A stretch of DNA of 64,000 bases from Massilia sp. BSC265 (GTDB lineage: Bacteria; Pseudomonadota; Gammaproteobacteria; Burkholderiales; Burkholderiaceae_D), in NCBI RefSeq assembly GCF_000740675.1, contig NZ_JPXI01000034.1, positions 99,920 through 163,919 of the forward strand, written 5' to 3'. The position numbers were made by a program, and so were the translations under genes. Below the pieces are notes generated by a model. That model was not told where the DNA came from and ran no database searches. It worked only from the letters and a program-made list of their open reading frames with translations. Positions 16,834 to 27,404 of the stretch are shown here, one piece after another (positions within the stretch are counted from its first letter, which is position 1; every line of letters starts with the position of its first letter).

Positions 16834-17567
16834 CGCGCCTCCGGTGCGCTGCCGCAGGCCAGCGGCAGGGGACGGGCGACGGGCGTGTCCGGGCGCGGGT
16901 CGGCAGGCATGGGCTGGGCAGCCAGCCAGTGCGAGACGGCGTTCACGTCTTCGAGCGACAGGCGGGCGGTGATCTCGGCCATGCAGTCCGGTGCATGGGC
17001 GCGGCGCGCCTTGTTGCGCCAGGCGCCGAACTGCGCGTTCACGTAGTCGCGCGGCAGGCCGAGCAGGCCGGGGATCGCGGGCTCGACCCCGGTCAGGCGC
17101 TGGCCGTGGCAGGCGATGCAGGCCGGCAGCTTGCGCGCGCTGTCGCCCTGCATGACCAACTGGCGACCCCGCTCCAGCAGCTGCGCAGGAACAGGGGCAG
17201 CCTCGGCCGCGTGCGCCGTCGGCGGCTGGGCCGCAAAGTGGCCGGCGATCTCGCGCAGGTAGGGGTCGGGCAGGTGATCCACCAGGTAGGTCATGAGCGG
17301 GTACTGGCGCCGGCCCTCGCGGAAGTTGAGCAGCTGGTTGTACAGGTAGCCGGCCGGCTTGCCGGCGATGCGCGGGAAGTAGCTGTCGTTCACCGGATTG
17401 CCGCGCGCATCGACGCGCGCATGGCAGGAGGTGCAGGCGAGCAGGCGCTGGGCCAGGGTGTCCGGCACCCGGGCGCCATGGTCGGCCTGTATCGCGGCCT
17501 GTGGCGCGGCCTGCAGCGCGCCCGCGGACAGGATCAGGACTGCGAACAGCATGCGGCGTCGACTCAT
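16830..17567 (-). CDS. Diheme cytochrome c
   Basis: A 245-residue periplasmic cytochrome with a signal peptide (about residues 1-21, ending ALQAA) and two CXXCH heme sites, Cys45-His49 and Cys150-His154, in two class I cytochrome domains resembling the cytochrome c4 type. The stop overlaps the next gene's ATG (ATGA), so the two cytochromes are probably made together. The frame is open to 17774, but that stretch runs through a palindrome cluster and would precede the signal peptide, so the ATG at 17567 is preferred. Confidence 0.88.
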   Translation of the reverse strand: MSRRRMLFAVLILSAGALQAAPQAAIQADHGARVPDTLAQRLLACTSCHARVDARGNPVNDSYFPRIAGKPAGYLYNQLLNFREGRRQYPLMTYLVDHLPDPYLREIAGHFAAQPPTAHAAEAAPVPAQLLERGRQLVMQGDSARKLPACIACHGQRLTGVEPAIPGLLGLPRDYVNAQFGAWRNKARRAHAPDCMAEITARLSLEDVNAVSHWLAAQPMPADPRPDTPVARPLPLACGSAPEAR

Positions 17568-17598
17568 GGATGAACGCGGCAGTAGCAATGCCGGAAGT

Positions 17599-17663
17599 GA
17601 TCTGGTCCAGTGGACTAGGTGATCTGCTCCAGTGGAGCAGATCACAGTCCAGCGGACCAGATC
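17599..17663. repeat. Nested palindrome cluster between the RNase D-like and cytochrome c genes
   Basis: Three short palindromes built around CTGGTCC/GGACCAG-like and CTGCTCC/GGAGCAG arms stand side by side. The outer arms (17599-17616 and 17646-17663) are inverted copies matching at 16 of 18 positions. The centre (17619-17645) is an inverted repeat with a single central mismatch. The whole 65 bases can fold as one long hairpin or three small ones. Position fits a terminator or processing site after the exonuclease gene, but no T-run follows. Confidence 0.75.
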
Positions 17664-17685
17664 GCGGGCGGCGAAGCCAAGCACC

Positions 17686-18327
17686 CTACGAAGCGCGCCG
17701 CGGGGGCGGGCTGCTGTCGTCGGCCGGCGGGTTGGCGAGCCAGTAGCGATACAGGCGCAGCGCCACGTGGGCATCGTCGGCCGCGTACAGCACCTGCTTC
17801 TCGCTCAACTGGGGCAGGGCCCAGTTGGTGGTGGTGATGCGGCGCGACTTTTGCAGGCGCTGGCCGAAGAAGCGCGCCACCGCGGTCTTGGCACCGAGCG
17901 TGTTGCGCTCGCCGCGCCGGCGCATGGCCGTCGCCAGGTCCAGCACCTTGCGCGCATCGATGCCGAGCTTGCTGCGCAGGCGTTTCAGGTCGTCGCCCAG
18001 CCCGAAGCCGACCTTCAGGATGCTGTCCGATTCGAGCACGGGCTTGAGCACTTCCAGGGCGGTCTGCGCGCTGGCGGCGCTGCCGATCTGGAACAGATAG
18101 GCCAGCTCGTCGGTGGCCAGCTGCACCAGGTGTGGGCCGGTCGAGACCTCGCCCTTGGAGAAGGTGGGCTTGGATTCGGTGTCGAAGCCGACCACGTCGG
18201 CTTGCGACAGTGCCGCCAGCGCGGCCGCCGCCTCGACGGGCGTGCGCACGATGCGCACGTCCGCCAGGCGGATGCCTTCGTAGGGCGGCAGCAGTTCGTC
18301 GGGATCGGCGACGCTCGGACCGGACAT
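17686..18327 (-). CDS. RNase D-like 3'-5' exonuclease (DEDDy)
   Basis: A 213-residue single-domain exonuclease, shorter than RNase D (about 375 residues) because the HRDC domains are absent. The DEDD residues are visible: Asp49 and Glu51 in GFDTESKP, Asp112 in LGDDLKRL, and Tyr181-X3-Asp185 in YAADDA. These proteins trim RNA or DNA 3' ends in the cytoplasm; the actual substrate here is unknown. Its ATG shares one base with the proQ stop codon (TGATG), so translation is coupled to the RNA-binding protein. Confidence 0.88.
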   Translation of the reverse strand: MSGPSVADPDELLPPYEGIRLADVRIVRTPVEAAAALAALSQADVVGFDTESKPTFSKGEVSTGPHLVQLATDELAYLFQIGSAASAQTALEVLKPVLESDSILKVGFGLGDDLKRLRSKLGIDARKVLDLATAMRRRGERNTLGAKTAVARFFGQRLQKSRRITTTNWALPQLSEKQVLYAADDAHVALRLYRYWLANPPADDSSPPPRRAS

Positions 18328-18965
18328 CAGTTGCGCGAGAACTTGGCCGCGAGGGCGTTGAGCTTTTCCTGGCGCTGGCGGTCCGCCTCTTCGGCTGCGG
18401 CGGCTTCGCGCTCGGCCTTCTTGCGCTCGGCTTCCTTCTTGAAACGCTCCTGCAGTTGCTCCTTGGCGTGCTGGCGGTGGGTGTCGGTCACTTCGGCGCC
18501 CGGGGTGCCGTCGAGGTTGTAGCGCACCTTGGCTTTTTCCATGGCGCGCAGGTAGCGCATCGAGCCGGTGTGGATGCCGAGCGCAGCCCGCATGAGCTTG
18601 CGGTTCAGGTCCGGCATGCGCGCCAGCAGCTGCTTGTCGATGCCGATCGCCAGCGGCAGGCAGTCGCGGAAGGCCGGGAACTCCTGCTGCAGCTGCTTGA
18701 GCAGGGCACGCGCCGACGGGGCGGGGGTGCCGGCGGCAGCCGCTGCAGGGGCGGGCGCCTGTACGGCAGGCTCGTCGGCTGCCGCGTCAGTTGCCGCGTC
18801 AGTTGCCGCGCTATCGGTCGCGTTATCGGTCGCGCCGCTCGTCCCCTTGTCCTGTGCAGGTGCCGGGATGGTTGCCTCCACGGACGGCGAATCCGGCGTG
18901 TCAGGAGTGGCAGGAGCGGTGGTGTCGACGGTATCGGCAGCGGTAGTGGTATTCATTGACTTCAT
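18327..18965 (-). CDS. proQ: ProQ/FinO family RNA chaperone
   Basis: About 212 residues. A low-complexity Ala/Thr/Asp-rich N-terminal region (to about residue 85, with repeated ATD units) is followed by the ProQ/FinO domain (SARALLKQLQQEFPAFRDCLP onward, including LMRAALGIHTGSMRYLRAM). A highly charged Lys/Glu/Arg C-terminal helix ends the protein. ProQ proteins bind structured RNAs and act in sRNA regulation. The exact start is uncertain: ATG at 18965 or 18956. A promoter with TTCTCA-16-TACAAT on the minus strand (19048 to 19021) fits this gene. It is coupled by a one-base overlap to the exonuclease gene, suggesting related RNA work. Confidence 0.88.
   Translation of the reverse strand: MKSMNTTTAADTVDTTAPATPDTPDSPSVEATIPAPAQDKGTSGATDNATDSAATDAATDAAADEPAVQAPAPAAAAAGTPAPSARALLKQLQQEFPAFRDCLPLAIGIDKQLLARMPDLNRKLMRAALGIHTGSMRYLRAMEKAKVRYNLDGTPGAEVTDTHRQHAKEQLQERFKKEAERKKAEREAAAAEEADRQRQEKLNALAAKFSRN
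18778..18836. repeat. Short tandem repeats within the proQ linker
   Basis: Two to three copies of GTTGCCGCGTCA-like units followed by two copies of a TATCGGTCGCG unit, encoding ATD-type repeats in the N-terminal low-complexity part of ProQ. The unit lengths keep the reading frame, so the repeat number could vary between strains without breaking the gene. Confidence 0.6.
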
Positions 18966-19020
18966 TGTAAGAACGGGAAAGCGAAGGATAGCACGGCGCC
19001 CGTACGCCAGTGCGGGCCGT

Positions 19021-19048
19021 ATTGTACTTGTTTCATTAATCTTGAGAA
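19021..19048 (-). promoter_or_regulatory. Probable proQ promoter
   Basis: On the minus strand TTCTCA (19048-19043) is followed after 16 bases by TACAAT (19026-19021), about 55 bases before the preferred proQ start. Confidence 0.45.
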
Positions 19049-19183
19049 TTTGATTGGTGGTGCAATGCGAGCAGACGGGCATACGGGCGTGAAATCGTGT
19101 ATGATCCGCCCCTTGCCTTGCGCACGGCTTGCGCCGCCGCAGATGGGCCGGGAGATCGGCGAAGCGCTCGTGTCATATTCAGG

Positions 19184-19222
19184 TTGGTGATATCCATTAT
19201 GGGATATTTCAATTATCACCAA
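19184..19222. repeat. Nested inverted repeat upstream of rpoD
   Basis: TTGGTGATA at 19184-19192 pairs perfectly with TATCACCAA at 19214-19222. A second pair, ATATCC (19190-19195) and GGATAT (19202-19207), lies inside and partly overlaps the first arm, so two alternative hairpins are possible. It may be an operator or part of a transcribed regulatory RNA. Confidence 0.65.
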
Positions 19223-19248
19223 TTCTTGCAATGCGGCATAATATCGCC

Positions 19249-19307
19249 TTCCTTCTGTTCTTCCTGAACATGAGATGCAAGCCCGTTTCATCCGACGGGC
19301 TTTTTTT
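19249..19307 (+). ncRNA. Candidate small RNA ending in an intrinsic terminator
   Basis: A plus-strand terminator at 19279-19307 has no plus-strand gene before it, because all genes for 1.6 kb to the left run the other way. A candidate promoter, TTATCA at 19213-19218, 18 bases, CATAAT at 19237-19242, would start a transcript near 19249, giving about 60 nucleotides. A longer form starting further left would include the nested inverted repeat. Not matched to a known RNA family. Confidence 0.4.
19279..19307 (+). terminator. Intrinsic terminator upstream of rpoD
   Basis: Stem AGCCCGT / ACGGGCT with an eight-base loop, followed by seven T residues. Strong rho-independent terminator in the plus direction. 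Confidence 0.85.
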
Positions 19308-19531
19308 CGTTCCGACATGCACACCGTGATTTTAAACACCGTTCACTTCTCCTCAGCCCGCCGCCACTCTGCCAGGAGTGCAGGCTGCCGCGGGGAAGGT
19401 GTGCTTGAAGTCCGCGTGTCCGCCCTCAGCTAGGGCCACTTCCGCTTCCAAACCCACATCGGACCCGTCCGCGGGTCCCGCTGACATTGACTCGCAGGCA
19501 GCCGCATGCCTCGACTGGAGAGAGTTTCACT

Positions 19532-22225
<2,694 letters not shown>

Positions 22226-22245
22226 TTTTTACCGTCTCGTCAAAG

Positions 22246-22280
22246 TGCCTTCCCGCCCAGCGCCGGAAGGCATTTTTTTT
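22246..22280 (+). terminator. rpoD intrinsic terminator
   Basis: Stem TGCCTTCC / GGAAGGCA with an eleven-base loop and eight T residues, 20 bases after the rpoD stop codon. Confidence 0.9.
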
Positions 22281-22429
22281 GTCTACTGCAGCCAGATAGC
22301 AACGCTTGCTTGTCTTTATAGCAATTATTGATTCGTCTATATTTTGACCCTGATGGCAGAAGGGTTATCATTCTGAGCGGAAACGATTGTTGTTATGCAG
22401 ACCGCTGCTCTAACCCTACTGGACTTTTC

Positions 22430-23206
22430 ATGAAGTACATCGCCATCTTCGCCACGCTTGCCTTGTTTGCCGTCACCGCTGTCCACGCCCAGGACCCGAT
22501 CTCCACTGACCGGCCCGATTTCGTCGAATCGAGCAACGTGGTCGGCAAGGGCCGGGTGCAGCTGGAAACCAGTGTGCTGCTCGAGCGTGAACGCAGCGGA
22601 CCGGTGCGCGAGCGCCTGGTGGCGACCCCGACCTTGCTGCGTTACGGGATCGGCGAGAGCTTCGAGCTGCGCGCCGAAACCGACGGCCGCACCAACCATC
22701 GCCACGCCGAGGGTCGCGTGCGCGCAACCGAAACGGGGTATGCCGATGCTTCGCTCGGCCTGAAATGGCACGCGATGGACGCGGCCGGCACTCTGCCGTC
22801 CGTCGGCGTGCTGCTGCACGCCGACCTCGACAGCGGTTCGCGCGCCTTCCGCGGCAAGGGCGCTCGTCCTTCGCTGCGCGTGGTCGGCGAGTGGGAACTG
22901 CCCGGCGACTATTCGCTCGGGGTGATGCCGGGCGTCGGTGTCGAGCGGGACGAGAGCGGACGCTACCGCTACGGCATTCTCGGCGTGGTGGTCGGCAAAT
23001 CGATCAACGAGCGCCTGCGCGGCTTCGTCGAGGTCGCCCTGCCGCAGATCGCGAGGAGCAGCCACGGCGGCACCCAGGCCAGCCTCGACCTCGGCGGCGC
23101 CTACCTGCTGTCCGATACCGTGCAGCTCGACGCCATGCTGTCGCGCGGTCTGAACAGCCGGACGCCGGATACGGCCTTTACCATCGGCTTCTCCTTCAAA
23201 CTCTGA
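22430..23206 (+). CDS. Exported outer-membrane channel-like protein (phenol-degradation MetA-type)
   Basis: A 258-residue protein with a signal peptide (about residues 1-19, ending AVHA). The mature protein starts [21 protein letters not shown] and continues as alternating beta-strands ending in an aromatic-hydrophobic pattern ([11 protein letters not shown]), typical of beta-barrels. The TDRPDF...ES and RYGIG-like features match the transporter family annotated as putative MetA-pathway of phenol degradation; substrates are unknown. A chemoreceptor gene starts 11 bases downstream, so the two probably form an operon. The frame opens at 22328, but the ATG at 22430 begins the signal peptide. Confidence 0.82.
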   Translation: MKYIAIFATLALFAVTAVHAQDPISTDRPDFVESSNVVGKGRVQLETSVLLERERSGPVRERLVATPTLLRYGIGESFELRAETDGRTNHRHAEGRVRATETGYADASLGLKWHAMDAAGTLPSVGVLLHADLDSGSRAFRGKGARPSLRVVGEWELPGDYSLGVMPGVGVERDESGRYRYGILGVVVGKSINERLRGFVEVALPQIARSSHGGTQASLDLGGAYLLSDTVQLDAMLSRGLNSRTPDTAFTIGFSFKL

Positions 23207-23217
23207 CCGGATCCACG

Positions 23218-24813
23218 ATGAAACTGAGCATCAAGCACCAGCTGTATCTCTCCTACTTGGTTACGCTGCTGTTCTGCGGCGTGGTGGGCGCGATCGGTTA
23301 CTTGTCGGTTGGCGCCCTTGACCGTTCGATGGACGCGATCAGCGTCAACGGCTCCGCGCTGCGCCACCAGATGCAGGCAGACATGATGCACGACGCCCTG
23401 CGCGGCGACGTGCTGGCCGCGCTGATGGCCGCCACGCCGGAAGAACATGCCGACGCGCGCCGCAGCGCCGACGAGCATGCTGCCGTCTTCAAGCAGACGA
23501 TGGCGAAGCTGGACGTCGAGGAAACCAACGCCGCCGTGAAGGCAGCGATTGCGAGAGTGCGACCAGACGCGGAGGCCTACCTGGCCAGCGCCGCCCGCAT
23601 CGTGGCGCTTGCCGGCAGCGACGGGGCGGCCGCGCGCGCGGCCTTCGGCAGCTTCATGGACAGCTTCCGCAAGCTCGAAGGCGGCATGGAAGCCGTGAGC
23701 GAACTGATCGAAAAGGATTCGGATGCCGCACGCGCTGCCGGCGATTCCGTGGCAGAGGACTCGAGCCTGAAAATCGTGCTGGTCGCACTGGCGTCGATGG
23801 TGGCCACGGTTGCGATGGGCAGCTTCCTGATCCGTGCCATCGTGCATCCGCTCGAAGAAGCAATCGTGTTTGCCGACCGCATCGCCGACGGCGAACTGGG
23901 CCATACAATGGCTGCGGTCGCGGACGGCGACCGCACGGAGACGGGGCGCCTGCGCCGCGCGCTCGAGTCGATGCGCGCCAACCTGCATGGCATCGTCAGC
24001 GCGGTGCGCGACGGCACCGACTCGATCGGCATCGCTTCGCAGGAGATCGCGGCCGGCAACCAGGACCTGTCGCGCCGCACCGAGAACCAGGCCAGCTCGC
24101 TGGAAGAAACCGCGTCGTCGATGGAAGAACTGACGACGACCGTGCGCCAGAATGCCGACAACGCGCGCCAGGCCAGCCAGCTGGCGGCCTCCGCGAGCGA
24201 GGTGGCGGCGCGTGGCGGCGCCGTGATGGGCCAGGTAGTGCAGACCATGGGCGCGATCGACGACGCGTCGCGCAAGATCGGCGACATCAGCAGCGTTATC
24301 GAGGGCATTGCATTCCAGACCAATATCCTGGCCCTGAACGCCGCGGTGGAAGCGGCGCGCGCCGGCGAGCAGGGCAGGGGCTTCGCAGTCGTCGCGAGCG
24401 AGGTGCGGGCACTGGCCCAGCGCTCGAATACGGCGGCCAAGGAGATCAAGGTGCTGATCGACAGCACCGCCACTACCGTGGGCGAGGGCAGCCGCCTGGT
24501 CGGCCAGGCCGGCAGCACGATGGACGAGGTGGTGGCAAGCGTGCAGCGCGTCAGCGACATCATGGCCGAGATCAGCGCCGCCAGCCGCGAACAGGAAGCC
24601 GGTATCGGCCAGGTCAACCAGGCCGTCGGCGACATCGACGCTGCTACGCAACAGAATGCGGCGCTGGTGGAGCAGGCCGCCGCAGCGGCCGAATCGCTGG
24701 AAGCCCAGGCGGCAAAGCTCAGCAGCCTGGTGGACATGTTCAAGCTGGGTGGCGACCGTGCCGCCGTGCCGCGTGCACAGCCATCGGCGGCGCTGGCGCT
24801 GGCATTCCAGTAG
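23218..24813 (+). CDS. Methyl-accepting chemotaxis protein
   Basis: A 531-residue chemoreceptor. One membrane helix (about residues 10-30), a periplasmic four-helix-bundle domain (about 31-182), a second helix (about 184-204), a HAMP domain, then the cytoplasmic signalling domain. The hairpin tip is clear at about 358-397 ([20 protein letters not shown] and [12 protein letters not shown]), which contacts CheA and CheW. The C-terminus lacks an NWETF-like pentapeptide for CheR/CheB tethering. It follows an outer-membrane channel-like gene by 11 bases. No che genes are in the window, so it must work with a cluster elsewhere. The ligand is unknown. Confidence 0.95.
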   Translation: MKLSIKHQLYLSYLVTLLFCGVVGAIGYLSVGALDRSMDAISVNGSALRHQMQADMMHDALRGDVLAALMAATPEEHADARRSADEHAAVFKQTMAKLDVEETNAAVKAAIARVRPDAEAYLASAARIVALAGSDGAAARAAFGSFMDSFRKLEGGMEAVSELIEKDSDAARAAGDSVAEDSSLKIVLVALASMVATVAMGSFLIRAIVHPLEEAIVFADRIADGELGHTMAAVADGDRTETGRLRRALESMRANLHGIVSAVRDGTDSIGIASQEIAAGNQDLSRRTENQASSLEETASSMEELTTTVRQNADNARQASQLAASASEVAARGGAVMGQVVQTMGAIDDASRKIGDISSVIEGIAFQTNILALNAAVEAARAGEQGRGFAVVASEVRALAQRSNTAAKEIKVLIDSTATTVGEGSRLVGQAGSTMDEVVASVQRVSDIMAEISAASREQEAGIGQVNQAVGDIDAATQQNAALVEQAAAAAESLEAQAAKLSSLVDMFKLGGDRAAVPRAQPSAALALAFQ

Positions 24814-24847
24814 ACAGCAAGCGCTCCGGTGCCGAACCGGAACACCC

Positions 24848-24872
24848 AGGCCCGGCCTCCGCCGGGCCTCCT
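24848..24872 (+). terminator. Probable terminator after the chemoreceptor gene
   Basis: AGGCCCGGC pairs with GCCGGGCCT around a four-base loop; only a short CCTTT follows, so termination may be partial. Confidence 0.55.
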
Positions 24873-25077
24873 TTCGCAACATCCCCCTCTTCCTGACGTA
24901 ACTTTCTTGCCACTTATGCACGAAAGTTATGCGGCCTGTTCCGAAATTCATTGGTTGTCAAAATTGCTCGGGCGTACGCTGTTTCGCGGATGGCAACACA
25001 TCGGCGCGTGGAGAGGCGCCGGGAACCGCCGCCAGCGCTCCTCTGGTGCGTTCACCTCAACCCGCAAAAAAGACAAC

Positions 25078-27276
25078 ATGAAAAAACTTTTGCTTGCAGC
25101 GGCAGCCGCGATGCTGGTCGCTTCGTATTCCCACGCCGATGCGCAAACGGTCCCGCCCAAACGCGAAATGCGCGGCGTCTGGATCAGCACCCACATCAGC
25201 CTCGACTGGCCGAACCGCAACCATACCCCCGCGCAGCAGCAGGAGGCCCTGCGGGCGATCCTGGACCACAACAAGGCGACCGGCATGAATGCCGCCTTCC
25301 TGCAGGTGCGCAGCCAGTCGGACGCCCTGTACCCGAGCGAGCTCGAACCCTGGTCCTACTACCTGACCAACCAGCAGGGGCGTGCGCCGAGCCCGGCCTG
25401 GGACCCGCTGCAGTTCGCGATCGAGGAGACGCGCAAGCGCGGCATGGAATTCCATGCGTGGATCAACCCCTACCGCGCGGTGGCCACCGCCTCCAACCAG
25501 AACAACACCGCCATGTATGCGCCCGACCACGTGTCGCTCGCCCATCCGGAATGGATGCTCACGGTCGGCACCGTCAAGATCCTCAACCCGGGCCTGCCAG
25601 AGGTGCGCGACCACGTCGTGAAGGTCATCATGGACATCGTCAACCGCTACGATGTCGACGGCATCCACTTCGACGACTACTTCTACCCGAACGGCACCAC
25701 CGGCGACGACGCCGCCTACCACGCCGATCCGCGCGGCTTCCCGGATGACGCCGCAGGCCGCGCCGCCTGGCGCCGGGACAACATCGACATCCTGATCGCA
25801 CGCGTGAACGACAGTATCCGCGCCGTGAAACCCTGGGTGAAGTTCGGCATCTCGCCGTCCGGCATCTACCGCAGCCACCCCACCGATCCGGCGCTGGGCT
25901 CGCCGACCAGCGCCGGCGCGCTGCAGCACTACACCCACATGTTCGCCGACACCCGCAAGTGGATCCAGCAGGGCTGGGTCGACTACCTGGCGCCGCAGGT
26001 CTACTGGTACATCGGCCAGACGGGTTCGGACTACAAGCTCCTGGTGCCGTGGTGGAACGACAACGCCTACGAGCGCCACATGTACATCGGCCTGGCCGAC
26101 TACAAGGTGAACACCGCCGGCTGGACCGACCCGAACCAGATCAACAACCAGATCGCAATGAACCGCGCCGCAGCGAACATCTCGGGCCAGGTCCACTTCC
26201 GCCACCAGTTCCTGCAGAACGACCCGCTGGGCTACCGCACCGCGCTGAAGAACAGCACCTACGCCCGTCCGGCGCTGCTGCCGACCATGGCCTGGAAAGG
26301 GACCGGTGCGCCGGCCGCACCGGCAGGCCTCAACGCCAGCGCAGGCGACAACAACGCCGTGAGCCTCGTCTGGGCGCCGGCGGCGGACAGCGCGGACGAA
26401 TTCGCGAAGACCCGCAAGTACGCCATCTACCGCTCGCCGGACCGCGAGATGGACCTGGAAAACCCGGCCAACCTGCTGGGCGTGACCGACACCGCCACCA
26501 ACGCTTTCGCCGACACGGGCGTGGCCCCTGGCCAGTATTACTACTACACGGTGACGGCGCTGAACCGCCTGAGCGCGGAAAGCGCACGCGCCAACACGGT
26601 CAGCAACGATTTCGAGGCGCCCGTCGTGCGCACACGCGAGGTGTCGGTGACGCTGGCAAATGGCACGGCCTCGATCGCCGCGAGCGATCTCGACGGCGGC
26701 AGCAGCGACAACTGGGGTGTGGAGTCGCTCAGCGCCTCGCGCACCAGCTTCTCGTGCTCGGACATCGGCGCGCAGAAGGTGATGCTCAGCGCCGTCGACA
26801 AGGGCGGCAACAGCGCCAGCGCGGAAGGCACCGTACGGGTGCTGGGCCACGTGCCGCAGCCGTCGATCAGCGTGGTGCCTGGCGCAGGGGATGCGACCGG
26901 GCTGCCGGCGAGCACCATCGCGCTCGGCTATGGCCCGCAGAGCGTGCAGCTTGCCGCGTCCGACGCGGCAGGCTCGTCGACCTTCACCTGGAGCCCGGCG
27001 GGAGGGTTGTCGTCGACCAGCGGCGCGGTGACCAGCTTTGCACCGACTGGGGCGGGCAGCTTCAGCTTCACGGTGCAAGCAAGCAGCCCGGAGAGCTGCT
27101 TCGCGCAGGCCACGGCGACGGTCAACGTGATCGACGCGCGCTGCGGCGAGGACAAGGTGATGGTGTGTAACAGGACGGGCAGCGAGGGCAATCCGGGGGC
27201 GCAGGTGTGCGTGTCGCCGAATGCGGTGCCGGCCTTGCTGAAGAAGGGGAGTGCACTGGGGGTGTGTGCGGGGTGA
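25078..27276 (+). CDS. Secreted glycoside hydrolase-like (GHL10/DUF187) protein with Fn3 and C-terminal modules
   Basis: A 732-residue exported protein (signal peptide about residues 1-23, ending SHADA). The N-terminal 400 residues are a TIM-barrel of the GHL10/YddW type (REMRGVWISTHISLDW, GMEFHAWINPYRAVA, YDVDGIHFDDYFYP, then VDYLAPQVYWYIGQTG). Relatives are thought to act on peptidoglycan or other glycans. A fibronectin type III domain follows (about 418-515), then Ig/PKD-like segments. The Cys-containing end (VCNRTGSEGNPGAQVCVSPNA, then GSALGVC) resembles a C-terminal module common in Bacteroidetes surface proteins. The ATG at 25078 is chosen because it opens the signal peptide. Confidence 0.9.
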   Translation: MKKLLLAAAAAMLVASYSHADAQTVPPKREMRGVWISTHISLDWPNRNHTPAQQQEALRAILDHNKATGMNAAFLQVRSQSDALYPSELEPWSYYLTNQQGRAPSPAWDPLQFAIEETRKRGMEFHAWINPYRAVATASNQNNTAMYAPDHVSLAHPEWMLTVGTVKILNPGLPEVRDHVVKVIMDIVNRYDVDGIHFDDYFYPNGTTGDDAAYHADPRGFPDDAAGRAAWRRDNIDILIARVNDSIRAVKPWVKFGISPSGIYRSHPTDPALGSPTSAGALQHYTHMFADTRKWIQQGWVDYLAPQVYWYIGQTGSDYKLLVPWWNDNAYERHMYIGLADYKVNTAGWTDPNQINNQIAMNRAAANISGQVHFRHQFLQNDPLGYRTALKNSTYARPALLPTMAWKGTGAPAAPAGLNASAGDNNAVSLVWAPAADSADEFAKTRKYAIYRSPDREMDLENPANLLGVTDTATNAFADTGVAPGQYYYYTVTALNRLSAESARANTVSNDFEAPVVRTREVSVTLANGTASIAASDLDGGSSDNWGVESLSASRTSFSCSDIGAQKVMLSAVDKGGNSASAEGTVRVLGHVPQPSISVVPGAGDATGLPASTIALGYGPQSVQLAASDAAGSSTFTWSPAGGLSSTSGAVTSFAPTGAGSFSFTVQASSPESCFAQATATVNVIDARCGEDKVMVCNRTGSEGNPGAQVCVSPNAVPALLKKGSALGVCAG

Positions 27277-27281
27277 TGTTC

Positions 27282-27395
27282 GTAGGGTGGGCGGATTCTC
27301 CGCCCACGCGGTGATCGTTAGCAGCAAGATCATCCGGCGCGAACGCGGAGTCGCCATCTATCACCGCGTGGGCGGGGAAGACCCGCCCACCCTAC
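27282..27395. repeat. Dispersed GTAGGGTGGGCGG palindromic repeat, copy B (paired)
   Basis: A forward unit (GTAGGGTGGGCGG then CCGCCCACGCGGT) and an inverted unit (ACCGCGTGGGCGG ending CCCACCCTAC), separated by about 55 bases. It fills the space between the convergent hydrolase and ppc genes and may help terminate both. Confidence 0.85.
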
Positions 27396-27404
27396 AGAAG
27401 CGGC

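Larger units (their letters stand above)
19083..19531. other. Long structured intergenic region between proQ and rpoD
   Basis: About 450 bases between divergent genes. It is AT-richer in the middle and holds a nested inverted repeat (19184-19222), a TTATCA-18-CATAAT promoter candidate (19213-19242) and an intrinsic terminator pointing right (19279-19307). The remaining 220 bases before rpoD are GC-rich and should contain the rpoD promoter, which I could not place. No protein gene is credible here. Confidence 0.6.

Noticed and set aside
25057..27357. A 766-codon frame opposite the GH10-like gene
   Set aside because: Shadow frame: no recognisable domains, and it runs through the palindromic repeat after the real gene.
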